Assembly (NCBI GenBank): GCA_004154925.1
Contig: QJNS01000032.1
Location: 248,001 to 312,000 of the forward strand
Source: Monosporascus cannonballus
Taxonomy: Eukaryota > Ascomycota > Sordariomycetes > Xylariales
DNA length: 64,000 bases
Reading direction: 5' to 3'
Program-made: the position numbers and the translations under genes
Notes under the pieces: model-generated
Databases searched by the model: none
Seen by the model: only the letters and a program-made list of their open reading frames with translations
What the model was told of the DNA's origin: nothing
In this document: positions 10,900-23,899 of the stretch, piece after piece
Layout of the letters: each line of letters begins with the position of its first letter
Position numbering within the stretch: position 1 is the first letter of the stretch

Positions 10900-13800
10900 A
10901 AAACCTTATACGAAATAACAAAAGGAACGCGTAACCAAATTAAAATTTCTTTCCGATATAAAAGTAAAATATTTAAAGCCATAATTAATTCCGGAACAAA
11001 AAGCAATTTTATTTTTTTTATAATAACGGAAAAATATTAAATTCCTTAAAAATATAAATTAAAATCTTACAAATTACGTACGGTAAACGGCAACTTATTT
11101 ATTTACGAAAATAAATAAGTTTTTCGAAAAATAAAAAAATTCCTAATACAAATTCAAAGATATTAAAAACGCGTTTTATTAAATATTGTTAACATCTCCA
11201 GATACGATATTATCCTAAAAATATTTTAATTTTATTTTAATAATTTACGGATTAATTAAAAAAACAAATATTTTCTTAAAACGAAATACCAGATAAAAAT
11301 AATCGAAAAGTTTATTATGTTATTAAGGAAATACGGATCCTTAATTAGATTTTTACGGTATTTCCGGAATATTAAAAATTTAAAAAATTATTTAAAAATA
11401 AAAAAAATTACGAATTACTGCCATACAGTTAATAAAATTACCGGATACCTATTAAAGAAAAATATTATCCTAAGTTTTACAAAATTTATTATATAAATCC
11501 AAAAAAGTTAAAAACTTTATAAAAAAGCATATAATTAAATTTAAAAAAAAATATATTTAATTTTTTAATTTCTTTATTAAATATTTAATTCTTATAATAT
11601 TAAAAACTAAAAATAATAAATAAAAAATTAATAAAAACGGAAACCTTATTTATTGAAAAATAATTAATTATAAATAATTAAATAATATTACGATTAAAAA
11701 CGGATATCCCTTAATTTTTATAAATATTTTAAAAAAAATGCCAACAAAACCAAATAATTTATAATATTTAATTTTCGCAATAATTATTACCGTATCAAAA
11801 TGGCTAAAAAAGAAAAATAGAAAACAGCATTTAAAATAATATATGGATTTTACGAATATAAAGTAATACTTATAGGACTTACTAATATTCCCGCCAATTT
11901 CTAAAACTTAATAATAATTACTTTCCGACAATTTTTAAACAAATTCGTATTTATTTATCTTAATAATATCCTTATTTATTCCGAAACCCTAAAAAAGCAC
12001 AAAAAATATATCGTTTAAATATTTAAAACTTTGGACAAAACTAATATTCGAATTAACCTTATTAAAAGCATATAATACATCCAGAAATTAAATTTTTTGG
12101 GATTTACTTTTATATTAGGACAAATTTAAATTTAACCTTCCAAATTGAAAGCAATTAAGGATTAACTTATTTTTAATAAGGTAACCGTTATAAATATCCG
12201 ATAAATCTTAAAATTTACAAATTACATACGCAGCTTAATTAAAGGATATAAAAATATAATTAGGCCTTTAACAAAACTTACCATTAAGGAATACGTTAAA
12301 AAAAAATTCGAATTTCCAAAAAAAGCAAAAAAAAACGTTTTAAAAATTAAAAAAAATAATTACTAACGGATTTATTATAAGGATACCAAATCCAAACAAA
12401 ACAAAACGACTAAAAACAAATATTTCAAAATATACCCTAAGCGTAATTTTAAAATAACAAAAAAATAACGGCAAATAATACCTAATAACATATTACTTTA
12501 AAGCATTCCGAAATATAAAACTTAAATACCAAATTTACGACAAAAAATTATTAATAATTATTAATACTTTTAAAGAATAAAAACTTTTCCTTAACGGAAT
12601 AAAAAAACCCTTTAATATTTACTTTAATTACAAAAATCTTACGCAATTTATAAAAGCCCAAAAATTAAATAAATAACATAAAAAATAATGGATTTTTTTA
12701 TCCAAATTCAACTTTAAAATATATTATATCAAAAAAAGGAAAATATTTAAACGGATATTCTTAATCGTAAAGGACATTACAATTTTAAAATTCCCAAAAA
12801 AAACATATAAATATTATAATATAACAAAAATAAAATTATATATTTATATAAGATAATAAAAAAACCAACCACCGAATTCTTAATACGGTTCCGGAATTTT
12901 TATAATATAAAAAAACAAAAAAAAATTTAATAACTAAAAAAACAACTTAAAAATTAATTATTATATTATGGCAAAATTTATGTTCCTAAGGATTAATAAA
13001 AATAATTTGTAAAGGAATTCCATAAAAACTTATTATATAAATATTAAAAAATCTTTAAAACTATTTAATAACTATAAAAAAAATACGATTTCCCTAAGTT
13101 ACGCCGTATAATCAAAATAACTATTAAAAATTATAACGTTTATAATAAAGCTAAAATAATATGTTATAAACCTTATAAGTTATTATAACCTATTAATATT
13201 CCAGATAAAATATAAAATACCATAATTTAAGACTTTATTATTAACTTATTTCCATTTAAAAACCTAATTACTAGAATTAAATACGACGAAATATAAATAA
13301 TTATTAATAAATTTACCAAATATAAATATTTTTTACTTTTCAAAAGAAATATAACGGTAAAATAATTAACTTACGCCTTTATCAAATAATACCTTAATAA
13401 ACATAAAATACTTAAAAAAATCGTTTTAAACCGAAATATATTATTTATTTCAAAATTCGGCATTAACTTTTTTAAATAAATTAATATTAAACTTAAATTT
13501 TCGATAACATATTATCCCCAAACGGATAATTAAACCGAAAAATTAAATTAAACCTTAAAATAATATTTATAAAATTATATTAATTATTAACAAAATAATT
13601 AAATAAAATTTTTATTATTAATATAAATTATTTATAATATATTAATTAACGAAAATATAAACGTATTTTTTATATAACTATATACGGATATAATATAAAA
13701 ATAAAACGACCTAAATAACCGCTTAATAAAATACCAAAAATTATTACGATTACCCTAAAAACAAAAATATTAACCATAAAGATTAAAATAATCCAGGCCC

Positions 13801-14290
13801 GTTTTTAAAATAAATTACGATTTTTTAACGACGGATAACCTAATATTACAATAAAAAAAAATTAAAAAATTAATTTTAACGAAAGGAAACAAAATTTACC
13901 TATTATGCCAAAAATAAAATACAACTTCGAACATTTTACAAATCAAAATAAAAAAACCCAGTAATAAGCTTAATTTTAAAAAACTTAAATTATTTAAAAT
14001 TAACGAAATTATTTCCAAAATTAATTATAAATTATTATTATCCAAAAATATAAAGATATACCCTATTTTCCATATTTTTCTACTTAAACTAACACCCAAA
14101 AACGCCCCATTAAAAATAAACCTAAAACTTGAAAAAGATTTTAACGAATACGAAATTAAATAAATATTAAATTCCAAAATAATTAAAAATAAAATCCAAT
14201 ACCTAATTAAATAAAAAAAATATTTACATAAAAAAAATACGTAAAAACCATTTAATTACTTAACGAATATAATAAACCTAATTAAAACGT
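10900..14290 (+). pseudogene. Element E pol remnant: RT, RNase H, integrase, chromodomain
   Basis: RT is recognisable at about 11630-12000 (NYK*LNNITIKNGYP, then YLNNILIYSET, whose YLDD Asp residues are now Asn). The integrase core is near 12960-13260. A chromodomain lies at about 14149-14265 (QYLIK*KKYL...NT*KPFNYLTN) with both signature Trp codons turned to stops. The frame is not translatable. Confidence 0.82.
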
Positions 14291-14970
14291 TTTACCGCCA
14301 AAATCTTAACCAACCGTTTCTAATACGGCCAAAATTATAAGTAATAACGGTCCCCTATTTAAATCAACCTTTACGGCGTTCCAATCGAAAAAAATAAATA
14401 TTTCCATTAACGCATCTAGCTTTAAAGCAAATTATGTTTGCTCCTTTTCTTTACGATTTTTTTCCGTATCCAATTTTTCTTATTCCTCCAATTTATCCAT
14501 ATTTTTAAACCTCCTTTAAATAAACGATACCCCTTTAAAATATAACTATTTAAATTAACGATCCAACCGAATAATATAATTAAATAATTTTTAAAACTAT
14601 TAAATAATTAAACGTTTTTTTCGGTTTATCCGGAACTTTTCGGCCCGGATATTTTTAAATAATAAAAATAAAATATAATTCCCATTACAAAATTAAATAT
14701 TAACCGCTAAATAATTCTAATAATTCCTTTAACCTTTTAACATTTTGCAAAAAAGTTTTTTCTCGAAATAACGCGTATACGGTATAACTTTAAAACCAAA
14801 CTAAAAAATCGACTTAATTAATTCGTAACAACTTTCAATAGAAAATTTAATACGTTTTCGAAATCTGTCCGATATAATTAAATATAATATTATAACGTAA
14901 AAAAGGAAAAAAAATTAAAAACTTACTTTTTTTATTTTTGGGGACAAAAATCCTGGAAAAAAAATAATAA

Positions 14971-15401
14971 TATTACGTTCAAAAAGGATTCCATTAGGCC
15001 CAAAAAAGGCCCAGGAAATTAAAAACGTTCGGAATCTCCACCTTCCATCGGATAAACCTCGGGTCTCTGTCAATCTCCAGAAACACCAGGAGATTCGTGA
15101 ACAATAAACACCATAATTTTTCGAAATCCCCAAAAACCATAAAAGATATAAAAAATAAAAAAGATATATAAAATTTGGGTCTCCTATATAAATAACTACT
15201 TACTTAGTTTTTCGTTCCTTAGTTATTAATCTAAGCTCTTAGCTAAAGGCAACTATACCATTTTTTGATTAAAAAAGGAATACCTTAAAATCTCCTTAAC
15301 GAACATACTAAATTATTCTTCGCCTTATTGTTACCTGCAAATCAAAACCCTTTTCGGATACTGCTTATACCTCCAGGTGGATGTATGACAGGTTCGTTAT
15401 A
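14971..15401 (+). repeat. Element E 3' LTR
   Basis: Begins TATTACGTTC (TG changed to TA) and ends TTCGTTATA; TSD TTTCA follows at 15402-15406. A purine-rich tract (GGAAAAAAAATAATAA) lies just upstream. This copy is less mutated than the left one. Confidence 0.92.
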
Positions 15402-15406
15402 TTTCA

Positions 15407-18400
15407 GTAAAAATTAAAAAAGGATTTGATACGTAAATAGCGTGACATCGACGAGACCATTAATTGCCTTTTTTGTTTTCGTCGTTAAAAGAAATTTTTT
15501 TACGTTAAGGAAGTTAAAATTGTTAATTGCAGTTTTCAATTAATAGATAAATTGGACGAATAGAAACGTATAGAAACCGAAGTTTTTCCTTTTGTACCAT
15601 TTTTCGATTTTTTTAACTGGTTTATTCCCAAGAACCTCGATTAGGGGGCTTTTCTTGGTAACCCCGTCGTTGCTGGTAAAAGTTTTTTAATAGGCGTTAG
15701 GCGCCAATAAGGTTTTTGGCGGGTTCCTAAGTGTTTTCGGAGTTTGGGTGTTTTTTTTATTTAATTAGGTACTGAGTAAATCCGTTTTGTTTTCGTATGT
15801 CGAAAATTTTCTTTACTTCGTATACTTGTTTATTTTTTATTTTTATATCGTTTTGTACCGTATATACCTTAATTATATTTATTATTAATTCGAATAAAAA
15901 ATATAAAAAATTAGATAAAATTTAATTTTCGGTAAAAATTTTAATTAATAATTATTTTGTAAGATTTTTTTGGCGATTTTATATGGACCGATATATTTAA
16001 AATCGAGTTTTTTGTTACGTTTTTTTATTTAAATATTTTTTGTAACGAAAAAAATTATTTCCCTTTTTTCGAAAATTAATCTTTTTAACTTTTTCTGGTT
16101 ATAATATTTATTTATCTGATTTTGTACGAATTTTAGTTTTATTTTTATTTTTTGATACAGTTATTATAATTATTTTGATGTAAAAATCGTTTTGATATTA
16201 ATTAGATTATTATTACGCGTTTTTTATAAATTCTTAAAATAAAACCAAAATTTGCATTTACGGATATTACTTTAATGCTTTCGTAATAGCTGGTATTGTA
16301 AGTTAGTTAAGCAATTGGTAACTTTTTAATCCAGTTATTTTGTTCGTAATTAATATAATATCGTAAGTAGGTTTTTAAGGTTTGGTTTATTCGTTTTATT
16401 TATTTATCCGTTTAAAGTTTAAATACGTTAAATAATTTATGATTTAGGCCGATTTATATAATAAGGCCTTACCAAAACTTAAATGCAAAGGTTAATCCTT
16501 TATTTCATATAATTTTTATTAGTAATCCGTATACGTTAAAAATATATTTAAAGAAAATACATACCAGTTATTCGGTATTTATGTCCTTGTAATATGGTAG
16601 GAAATAGAAAAATTTCGTAAATCGATCGACGATTACGAAAATGCTGTTATAATGTATTTCCGTAACTGGATCTTTTGATATAAGAAATTTGGTAATAAAG
16701 TCGAATATAACTGAATATTATGGTTGTTTTGCGATTAGTAATGGCTGTAGTTTTCCGTATGGCTTGTATCGTCGAGTCTTTGTTTTGACGCAAATATTGC
16801 ATTGCCGTATGATTTTCTGTACTATTAATTTTATTTTAGGAAAAGAATATATACGTTAAAATTGTTTTAAAATTTTGTAAATCTCTGGATATTTATGTAA
16901 TTAATATTCGTATATTTTTTGTATTAGATCTTTTTGATATTTTTTTAGAATTTGTATTTTGTCCGTTTTTTGGTTTTTTGAAAAATTATCGTTATATTAT
17001 TGGATTTTCTGATATATATTTCTAGATATTGCCCGAATTGTCGTAATTTGTTGTAAGCGTAAATGTTTTTCTGTAATAATATCAAAAATTATATAGCTGA
17101 TTTTAATTATTTTTTTAAGATTTAATTGCCTGCTTAAAGTATTTGTTCTGCCGTTTTCTAATCCTTTTTTATGGATAATAATAAAGTCAAAGTTCGCCAA
17201 TTTTTCTGCGTAACGAAGTTATCGTTCTGTAAGTTTCCTGATCGTGGTAAATCGGGTAAGATTTTAATAATCCGTATAAACTTTAACCTGGTACAAGCTT
17301 CCCTTTAGGAAATGCCTAAATTTCCGAAATGCTGTAATAATAACTATAAATTCTTTATTTAAAATGCCGTAATTAAATTTAGCTCCTTTTAATTTGTACG
17401 AAAAGAATATAATAAAGTATAATTTGCCTTAATTATTTCGTTATCCGATTATTACGTTTAACGCGTAATCCGAAATATCGGTTTTTAATTTAACGGGGCG
17501 GTTTAAATCGTACATAATTAGTACTGGCTTATTAATAATTATATCCTTAATATCCTGAAATACTTTTTTCGTATTTAATGTTTATTTAAAATTTTTTTCG
17601 TAAAATATGTTAAGGGTATAATTATTTTGCTAAAATTTCGAATAAATTTCCTATAATAGTTGGCGAATCCAAAAAATATTTATACCTTTTTAACCGTAAT
17701 TGGCGTTTATTATTTTGTAACTGTAACGATTTTCTTAGGGTCCATTTTGATATATTTTGGGGTGATAATATGTTTTAGATATTTTACTTTTTATATATAG
17801 AACTAATTTTTTTTACGTTAATAAGTAGTTTTGCGTTTTGTAAAACTTGAAAAACTTTATAAACGTATCCTATATATACTTTTTCCGTTTTTGAGAAGAT
17901 AAGAATGTTGAGATAGTAAACGACGAAAATATCGAGGTATTTTTGTAGTACGTAATTAACCATTCGCTGAAAAGTTGCTGGTGCGTTCGTAAGTCCTATT
18001 AATATAACCAAATATTTAAATAGTCCGTATTTCGTTTTAAAAGTTATTTTCTATTCGTATTTTTTCTTAGTTTTGATAAGGTTATATCCGTTTTTGAGAT
18101 CGAATATTATAAACTATTTGGTTCCGTAAAATCGTTTTTTTATTTCCGTAATTAGGAATAATGGTATTCGAGTTTTGATAATAATATTATTTAATTATTA
18201 ATAATTAACCATAAATCGTAATTTTCCGTTTTTTTAAGTACGAAAAATATGAGGTATTTTGTTAGTGATTTCGAAGGTTAAATTTATTTTTTATAACCGA
18301 TTTTCCAAATATTTTCTGAAAGTGCGTAACTTATTTTTATTAAGGTTGTAAATGCGGTAAAACTTTATCCAAAATCTTTTTTAAAAATTATTTTATGATT

Positions 18401-18480
18401 TTATTTATTATGTTTTAGTAATTTTATGTCAAACTTCTTTTTAAAAAGCTGTTCGTATCTGTGATATTATAATAATATAT
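15407..18480 (-). pseudogene. Element A pol remnant: chromodomain, integrase, RNase H, RT
   Basis: On the minus strand, RT lies at about 18250-17700: LTNAPATFQRMVNYVL and KYLDIFVVYYLNILIFSKTE, with the active-site YLDD degraded to YLNI. RNase H ends at about 17200-16997 with FDFIIIHKKGLENGRTNTLSRQ, the family's ADALSR-type end. Integrase follows. The chromodomain lies at about 15780-15670: YLIK*KKHPNSENT*EPAKNLI, with both Trp positions now stops. Confidence 0.85.
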
Positions 18481-20988
18481 TGGTTAAATTTTTGGATTTT
18501 TTAAGTTATTATTCTTGTTATTTTAAATCGTTATTTAATTGCTTTAATTTCGTTTTAATAGTAATAACGATACGTCGTATTTTTTTGATACCCGTTTCTT
18601 TTTATATTTTGTTTTTTTAGGTGGTAAGGTATTTATCGTATCCTTATGTCTGTATTTGTCGTTATTATCGATTAAATATTAAGATTTTAATTTTTTTTAT
18701 TTGTTGATAAGGAATAAAGTAAACTTTATTTGGCTAGCTCCGCCGTTAATCAAAATTCCGTATTGGCGTATCCATGGTAATTCTAAAATTATATCGTAAT
18801 TTCCAAATAGAACGATATCGAAATTAACCGTTTGGTATTATTCTTTAATAAGAATTTCGAAGTAATTAATTTTGCGTATAATTTTTCCTTTATCGTAAAC
18901 GAATTCCTAACTTTGGGCATTCGTCGCTATATAAGGTTTTAACTTATATTTCTATAACAGTTTAAATTTATTGATTACATTTAATATAATGTAATTTCCG
19001 CCTAGAGTTCCGTAATTTATTATTGCGGTATACCAGTACGTTCCGATTCGTATATCCAAAGTAATAAGGTCGTTAACGTTTTTTATCGTCGCGTTTAAAG
19101 CTTTTTTTAAAAGTTCCCTTTAATTCCTTTAAGTTTTGTTATCTTACGGCTTTTTTATAGGTAACCTTTTTTTTTAATTCTTGTTCGAATTTATCAAACT
19201 TTATTTGTATTTTTGTATATAACGCGTTAAGCTGTTATATTTGTTGTTATTGTCGGCGTATTATTTTTTCGAGCCGTATTAATTATTCCTAATTTTTTTG
19301 TAGTTTTTTTTCTTATCGAATAAATTATTTTTTTATGTTTACAATTATATCCCATTATACGTCGTTTTAGCTGTCGTTTTAAAGGTTTTTTGTAAATTGA
19401 CGTATTTCTTTTTTAATAACTTTTTTTTTCGTAAGAATTTATAGTAAATGCTAATTGAAAATAGAAATCCGTAATAATTTTTTGATAATGCTTTTTTGCC
19501 GTACGTTAAATTAATTCTTTTTCCGTTTAATAATTACATTATCCATAATGATAAAAAGGGTTTTCCTGCGGGCATTATTTCCTTTCGGGCTAATTTTCCG
19601 TTTCGGCCAATTATTAGATATTTTCTAGGGCTACGGTTCGAAATTATTAATATTATTATTCGTTATTTTTATTATGTCCGGTATAGTTTGGAAAGTTAAA
19701 TCCTTTATAATATATGCAAATAATTCGTACGTAAATATGTTATTTTTATTTTTCGTAATTGGGATATTTTCGTCGTCGACAATGTATAGCATGTATTTTG
19801 CCGTATTAATCGGGGGTTCCGGGATAGATTTTTTTTGTCCAGTTTTAATATTCGCGTAATTATTTTTGTAATGCCTTTTGTTATACTTACGTTATCTGTT
19901 AAACCAGCTTTTTAGCTTTTTGCATTTTTTGTCGGATTTTTTGTCGTAATAATTTTTGTTGGACCTTTTGCTTAAGGTTTGATATGTATTTGGCTTAGAT
20001 TATGTTAATAACCTTGTTATCGTTTCTTTAATTATTTTTAGATTATTTTTCCGGTATAAGGGTTTAATTATTTTACCGTGGTTTTTTGTATTTGTAAGTT
20101 TTATATCTTATTTTGCTGCAATTAAAATATTTAATTTAGCTTTAATCCTATTTGTGGGTAACGCCGAGTTCCATAGGTCCTAGCGCTGTTCCGTAAGAAG
20201 TAAAAAATATGTCTCGTTTTTTTCCTTAGTTAAATTTATTATATCTTAAATATAAGGCGTACTATCCTTTTTTTTTATCGTTTTTTAAATTATTAATTAT
20301 TAATTTTAATTACTTTTACGATATACCGATTTAGGGCAATTAATCGTTTAATCCGAATAATTTTATTTTTTATATCAATTTTTAACTTTTTATAAAATAT
20401 ATCGATAAAAACGTTAGCTTTATTATTTTCTTATCTGGTCTTAGCTGCAAAATTTTTAAAGGTTACGGCGTATTTGAATACAGGTTTTTTTGTCGGAATT
20501 ATAAAAGTTGTTAAACCGTTAATCGTTTTTATCCGGATTGCCGAAATTATTACGTATTTTGTTTTCGAAATTGGTATAAGTTAAAAAGATTTTATTGGTA
20601 AAGTTTTTTTATTTACTTTTTTTATTTCCAGGAAAATTTTTATAATAAGCTTAAATTAATTAACCGTATTTCTTATTAAGTATGCTCTTATTGCTAAAAC
20701 CATATCCGTTAAATTATTAAGGTTTAGAAAGTGAAAGTAAATTTATGCCTAAATAAAGAAAATTTAAAAGTCATTTTTCTTATCGTAAGGTTTTGGTTTT
20801 TTCGGCTTTATGTAGGTAAAAAAAGGCTGGGTAAATGGCATAGCTCTAAGCTGTCGAACTTTCTTTTTTAATTCCCGAATTCGAGCCTAAAGTTACTGAA
20901 TAAAGGTTTTTTGAATGCTAGTCGATATTTTAACAGTATTAAATATTATTTAAAGTTTAACGATATTATTAAATAAAAGCTTATAATA
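18481..20988 (-). pseudogene. Element A gag/protease remnant
   Basis: This occupies the 5' half of element A on the minus strand. A degraded CCHC knuckle lies at about 19930-19860 (RKYNKRHYKNNY) and aligns with the clearer knuckle of element B at 42349. The rest is too broken to divide into protease and capsid. Plus-strand frames at 19496-19859 are antisense shadows. Confidence 0.65.
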
Positions 20989-21372
20989 TATAACGGTTAA
21001 ACGGTTTAATTAATTATTAAACCTTAAGTTAACGGGTTTATATTATCAAAAGTATTGTAAAAATTTAAATAATAAATATAATAACGTATTATATCTCTTA
21101 ATACCGGAAATGCCTTATTGCAAACGATTAATATTAATAAATATTATAAGCTGAAATTATTTAAATTATAGAATTAATAAGCGTATATATCTTTATGCAT
21201 TAATTAAATTTTTATTAGATTTTGACGTTATCGCAAATCTAATATTATTGGATTCGGTTGATTTTGTATGGATTTATTTGGATCTCGATACTAAGAGAGA
21301 TCCAAATTACGTGACTTTTTCTTTTTGTGGGTCCGACCGTTTTCGTGGCCGATCTTGGGTTGGGTCGTAACA
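20989..21372 (-). repeat. Element A LTR (5' LTR in coding sense)
   Basis: Begins TATAACGGTT (RIP-altered TGTGACGGCT) and ends GGTCGTAACA; the TSD CTGGT follows. An inverted repeat TTTGGATCTC...GAGATCCAAA lies at about 21271-21309. Confidence 0.92.
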
Positions 21373-21377
21373 CTGGT

Positions 21378-21443
21378 GGCGTGATGGTATGGTGCAGTGT
21401 AAGATAACGCAGCCCCCTATAGCCAAAAGGGCTAGAACAGGAC
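21378..21443. other. short host-like island between two insertions
   Basis: Sixty-six bases of normal composition lie between the element A target duplication and the solo LTR. They would join 7305-7410 on the left and 21824-21960 on the right before the insertions. No gene is assigned. Confidence 0.6.
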
Positions 21444-21818
21444 TGTGACGGCTTTGCGGTTTAACCAACTATTAAACCTTAAGTCGACGGGTTTATGTTG
21501 GCAGGAGTATCATGGGAATCTGAGCAATAGATACAGTAACGTGTCACGTCTCGTAATGCCAAGGGTGCCTTGGGTAACGATGTTATATTGTAAGCTGAAG
21601 CTATTTAAATTATGGAATTAATGAGCGTATATATTTTTCTCCTTTTTGGTTTGATCACTCATGATCACGCCGTTGGTGGTGATCATGATTACTTGGGATC
21701 ACATTTGATTACTAATGATCACTGGCTTGGCAGTGATCACCGTCACGTGATCCGGGAGGTGGCCCGTGTGCCCCCTGCCTGACCGTTTCTTGAGTCCGGA
21801 GCTTGTCGGGTCGTAACA
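21444..21818 (-). repeat. solo LTR of the element A family, little RIP damage
   Basis: Begins TGTGACGGCT, ends GGTCGTAACA, and has perfect AGGAC duplications at 21439-21443 and 21819-21823. The first half matches element A's LTR, but the second half is different and holds many GATCAC/GTGATC motifs (21651-21752). Base composition is near normal, so it is either young or escaped RIP. LTR-LTR recombination is the usual origin of a solo LTR. Confidence 0.93.
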
Positions 21819-21823
21819 AGGAC

Positions 21824-21960
21824 CCCATATATCCTGATAAGACGTCTCCAAATATCAAGAAAAGTAACTAGTTGCTGATATAGCCCAGAAGGGTTTGGAA
21901 TTGCTGACCTTTTAGTATTGTGGCTAGCGTTGCACCCTCGTTATCTCACATGCAGCCATA
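21824..21960. other. host-like island right of the solo LTR
   Basis: About 137 bp of normal composition lie before the AT-rich sequence resumes. A tRNA-like reading was tried and rejected. No gene is assigned. Confidence 0.5.
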
Positions 21961-23250
21961 ACAAAAAACATTAACGAAATAACGTTAATAAACATAAAAT
22001 TATATTTAAAGATTTATTTTTCCATAAAAGCAAATTCATAGTATAATTTATATGTGTCCATTTTAACCCATAGAATTAGCAATTTAATAATAACTGAGAA
22101 ATTTATCTACTAATAGTTAATTATAAAAAAGTTTATTTTAAATATTGTGAAAAATATATAATAGAAATATATCAAAATTCCTATAAATAAAACCTTTTCA
22201 ATTTATAAAAAGCTGAGCATTTAAAAGGCTTGAAAAAAAAACTATAATAATAATATTAAAAAATAGTTAAACAGATACACGTAAATAACTAGCTCCGTAT
22301 ATTAGAACTATAAAATTGGCATAAAATTGGAAATTTGAAATGCGGCGTTTAGCCAAAATATAACGTTTTTTAACAATAATTTTTCTATTTCCGTTATATA
22401 ATATACCTTTATTCGTGAATTTTAATATAAAAAACTGATAAAAGAATTATTAAACCTTGTGTTATATAATTAATTAATTCTCGTTTTAAACCTTTTAAAG
22501 GTATTTATTTTATATTGTTTAAAATTGGTTCTTAATTGTTTTAAGTATTTTATATGTAATACATTTTTTTCGTTTAATTTACGATTAATTAAATATCTCT
22601 TTAATTATCATATAATATTTAAGTAATAATAAAGCATTTAAGATTTTATTAGCGCTTTAAATTGAACGATATTTATTTAAAAAGAATTCTTACTTAAAAA
22701 TCTTATTTAGTTAAAATTTAAATAACTTTACGAGAATTTATTAATAGTACTTATACTAATAACTTATAATTGCAGCGTTAACTGTGTTCTTTTCATAGTA
22801 TTGCTTTAGTTTAAATATAAGAATGTATAAACTTATTAAAAAACAGTTAATAATAATGTTTTTAAATAACAAAAAGTTTATACTATTTCGAAGCTATACG
22901 TTTTTTAATTTTTAAAAACTACTGTATTATTATATGACAAAAACAAATTATCTAAGTAACGCCTAACGTTTACGTAAATTAATATAATAACAGCTTAAAT
23001 AAAGTCGTCGTACTAGTATTATAATAACAACTTGTAAGAAAATAGGTATATACGGTAAAATCTTAGCGAATAGTTGCTGATTTATACAAAAACGAATATT
23101 ACAATATCGTATTTATATATAATACATATAATTTAAATAAAACGTTATTAATATATATATATTTCGGATAATTTAGGACTATGTTATATTATCTTCTTTT
23201 TTAATTTAATGTTTTATATTTGTTTTATTTTCATAGCAAGGTAATAATTA
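21961..23250. other. AT-rich sequence, nothing recognised
   Basis: This is very AT-rich sequence with no retroelement domain, LTR pair or coding frame that I could recognise. It may be an older, fully decayed repeat. Confidence 0.4.
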
Positions 23251-23767
23251 TGTTACGGCACAAAACAGGAGTCTAGTCATTATACCACTAAAAGTGGAAC
23301 GTTGTCAGCTCCAGTGCTGATCGCCTTGTTCTGCACTATATACCTACTAGGTACAACTTGTATTATAAGAACAGAAGTTGTTGTCTTTAAGAGACCTACT
23401 TTTAAAGCTCAACGTAAGTTTTTACGGCTAAACCTCGACCAAGACTTTTGGCTTTTTAGGTGATCTGGGTAATTTAGGTAATTTGAACCGAATTATATAG
23501 ATTATATATATCCAAAATACATTCGTTAAAAAGAGAATAAATAAGGAATTAATTTTTTATAAACAGCGAATTACTTAATTGGCGTTCTTACGCTATTAAT
23601 CTAAGGTTTTAACTAAAGCTATCGGTTTTTAATCAAGGGAAAAATTAATAAATGTTTTTAACAAATAAATCTATATATTATTTTTTGTCTTATTATTACT
23701 TATAAATTACAACCGAATTTCATATATTATTTATACACTTTGGTAAACATATAATATATTTGTTATA
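23251..23767 (+). repeat. Element F 5' LTR-like region
   Basis: Begins TGTTACGGCA and ends TTTGTTATA, then shares the post-LTR sequence pattern (TTAATAACTCTTTAATTAACAA) with element E. The 3' half aligns with the E LTR. The first 170 bp or so are of normal composition and resemble the short island at 38833, so the start may instead be a separate insertion. Confidence 0.6.
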
Positions 23768-23899
23768 TTTTAATAACTCTTTAATTAACAATCAGAAAAT
23801 CATTTGTCGCTCGGTGAAGATACCAAGTTGCTTAAATTTGATAAAAATGATATTTTAACACGATAAATAGAAAATAAATAATAAACTGCATCTTTATTA

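Larger units (their letters stand above)
8160..15401 (+). mobile_element. Element E: complete Ty3/Gypsy chromovirus nested in element A
   Basis: Two 431-bp LTRs (8160-8590 and 14971-15401) flank about 6.4 kb, and a perfect TTTCA duplication shows insertion into element A. Gag, zinc knuckle, RT, RNase H, integrase and a C-terminal chromodomain appear in order on the plus strand, all with RIP stops. The LTRs and gag differ from the A/B/C/D family and resemble element F. Confidence 0.92.
7411..21372 (-). mobile_element. Element A: Ty3/Gypsy chromovirus with both LTRs, interrupted by element E
   Basis: Matching LTRs lie at 7411-7790 and 20989-21372, and 5-bp target duplications CTGGT lie at 7406-7410 and 21373-21377. 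Coding order on the minus strand is gag (about 19150-20950), protease/RT, RNase H, integrase and chromodomain. A purine tract next to the left LTR (reading AAAAAAGGAAATCG on the minus strand) marks the 3' end. Removing element E and one copy of its TSD leaves about 6.7 kb, a normal size for the family. All domains are RIP-damaged, so the copy cannot be autonomous. Confidence 0.92.

Noticed and set aside
14915..15133. Minus-strand open frame
   Set aside because: It spans the start of the element E 3' LTR and has no counterpart motif.
17784..18011. Open minus-strand frame as an independent gene
   Set aside because: It is a surviving RT fragment of element A.
21850..21950. tRNA-like segment in the host island
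   Set aside because: A loose A-box resemblance exists, but I could not pair an acceptor stem or find a proper B box.
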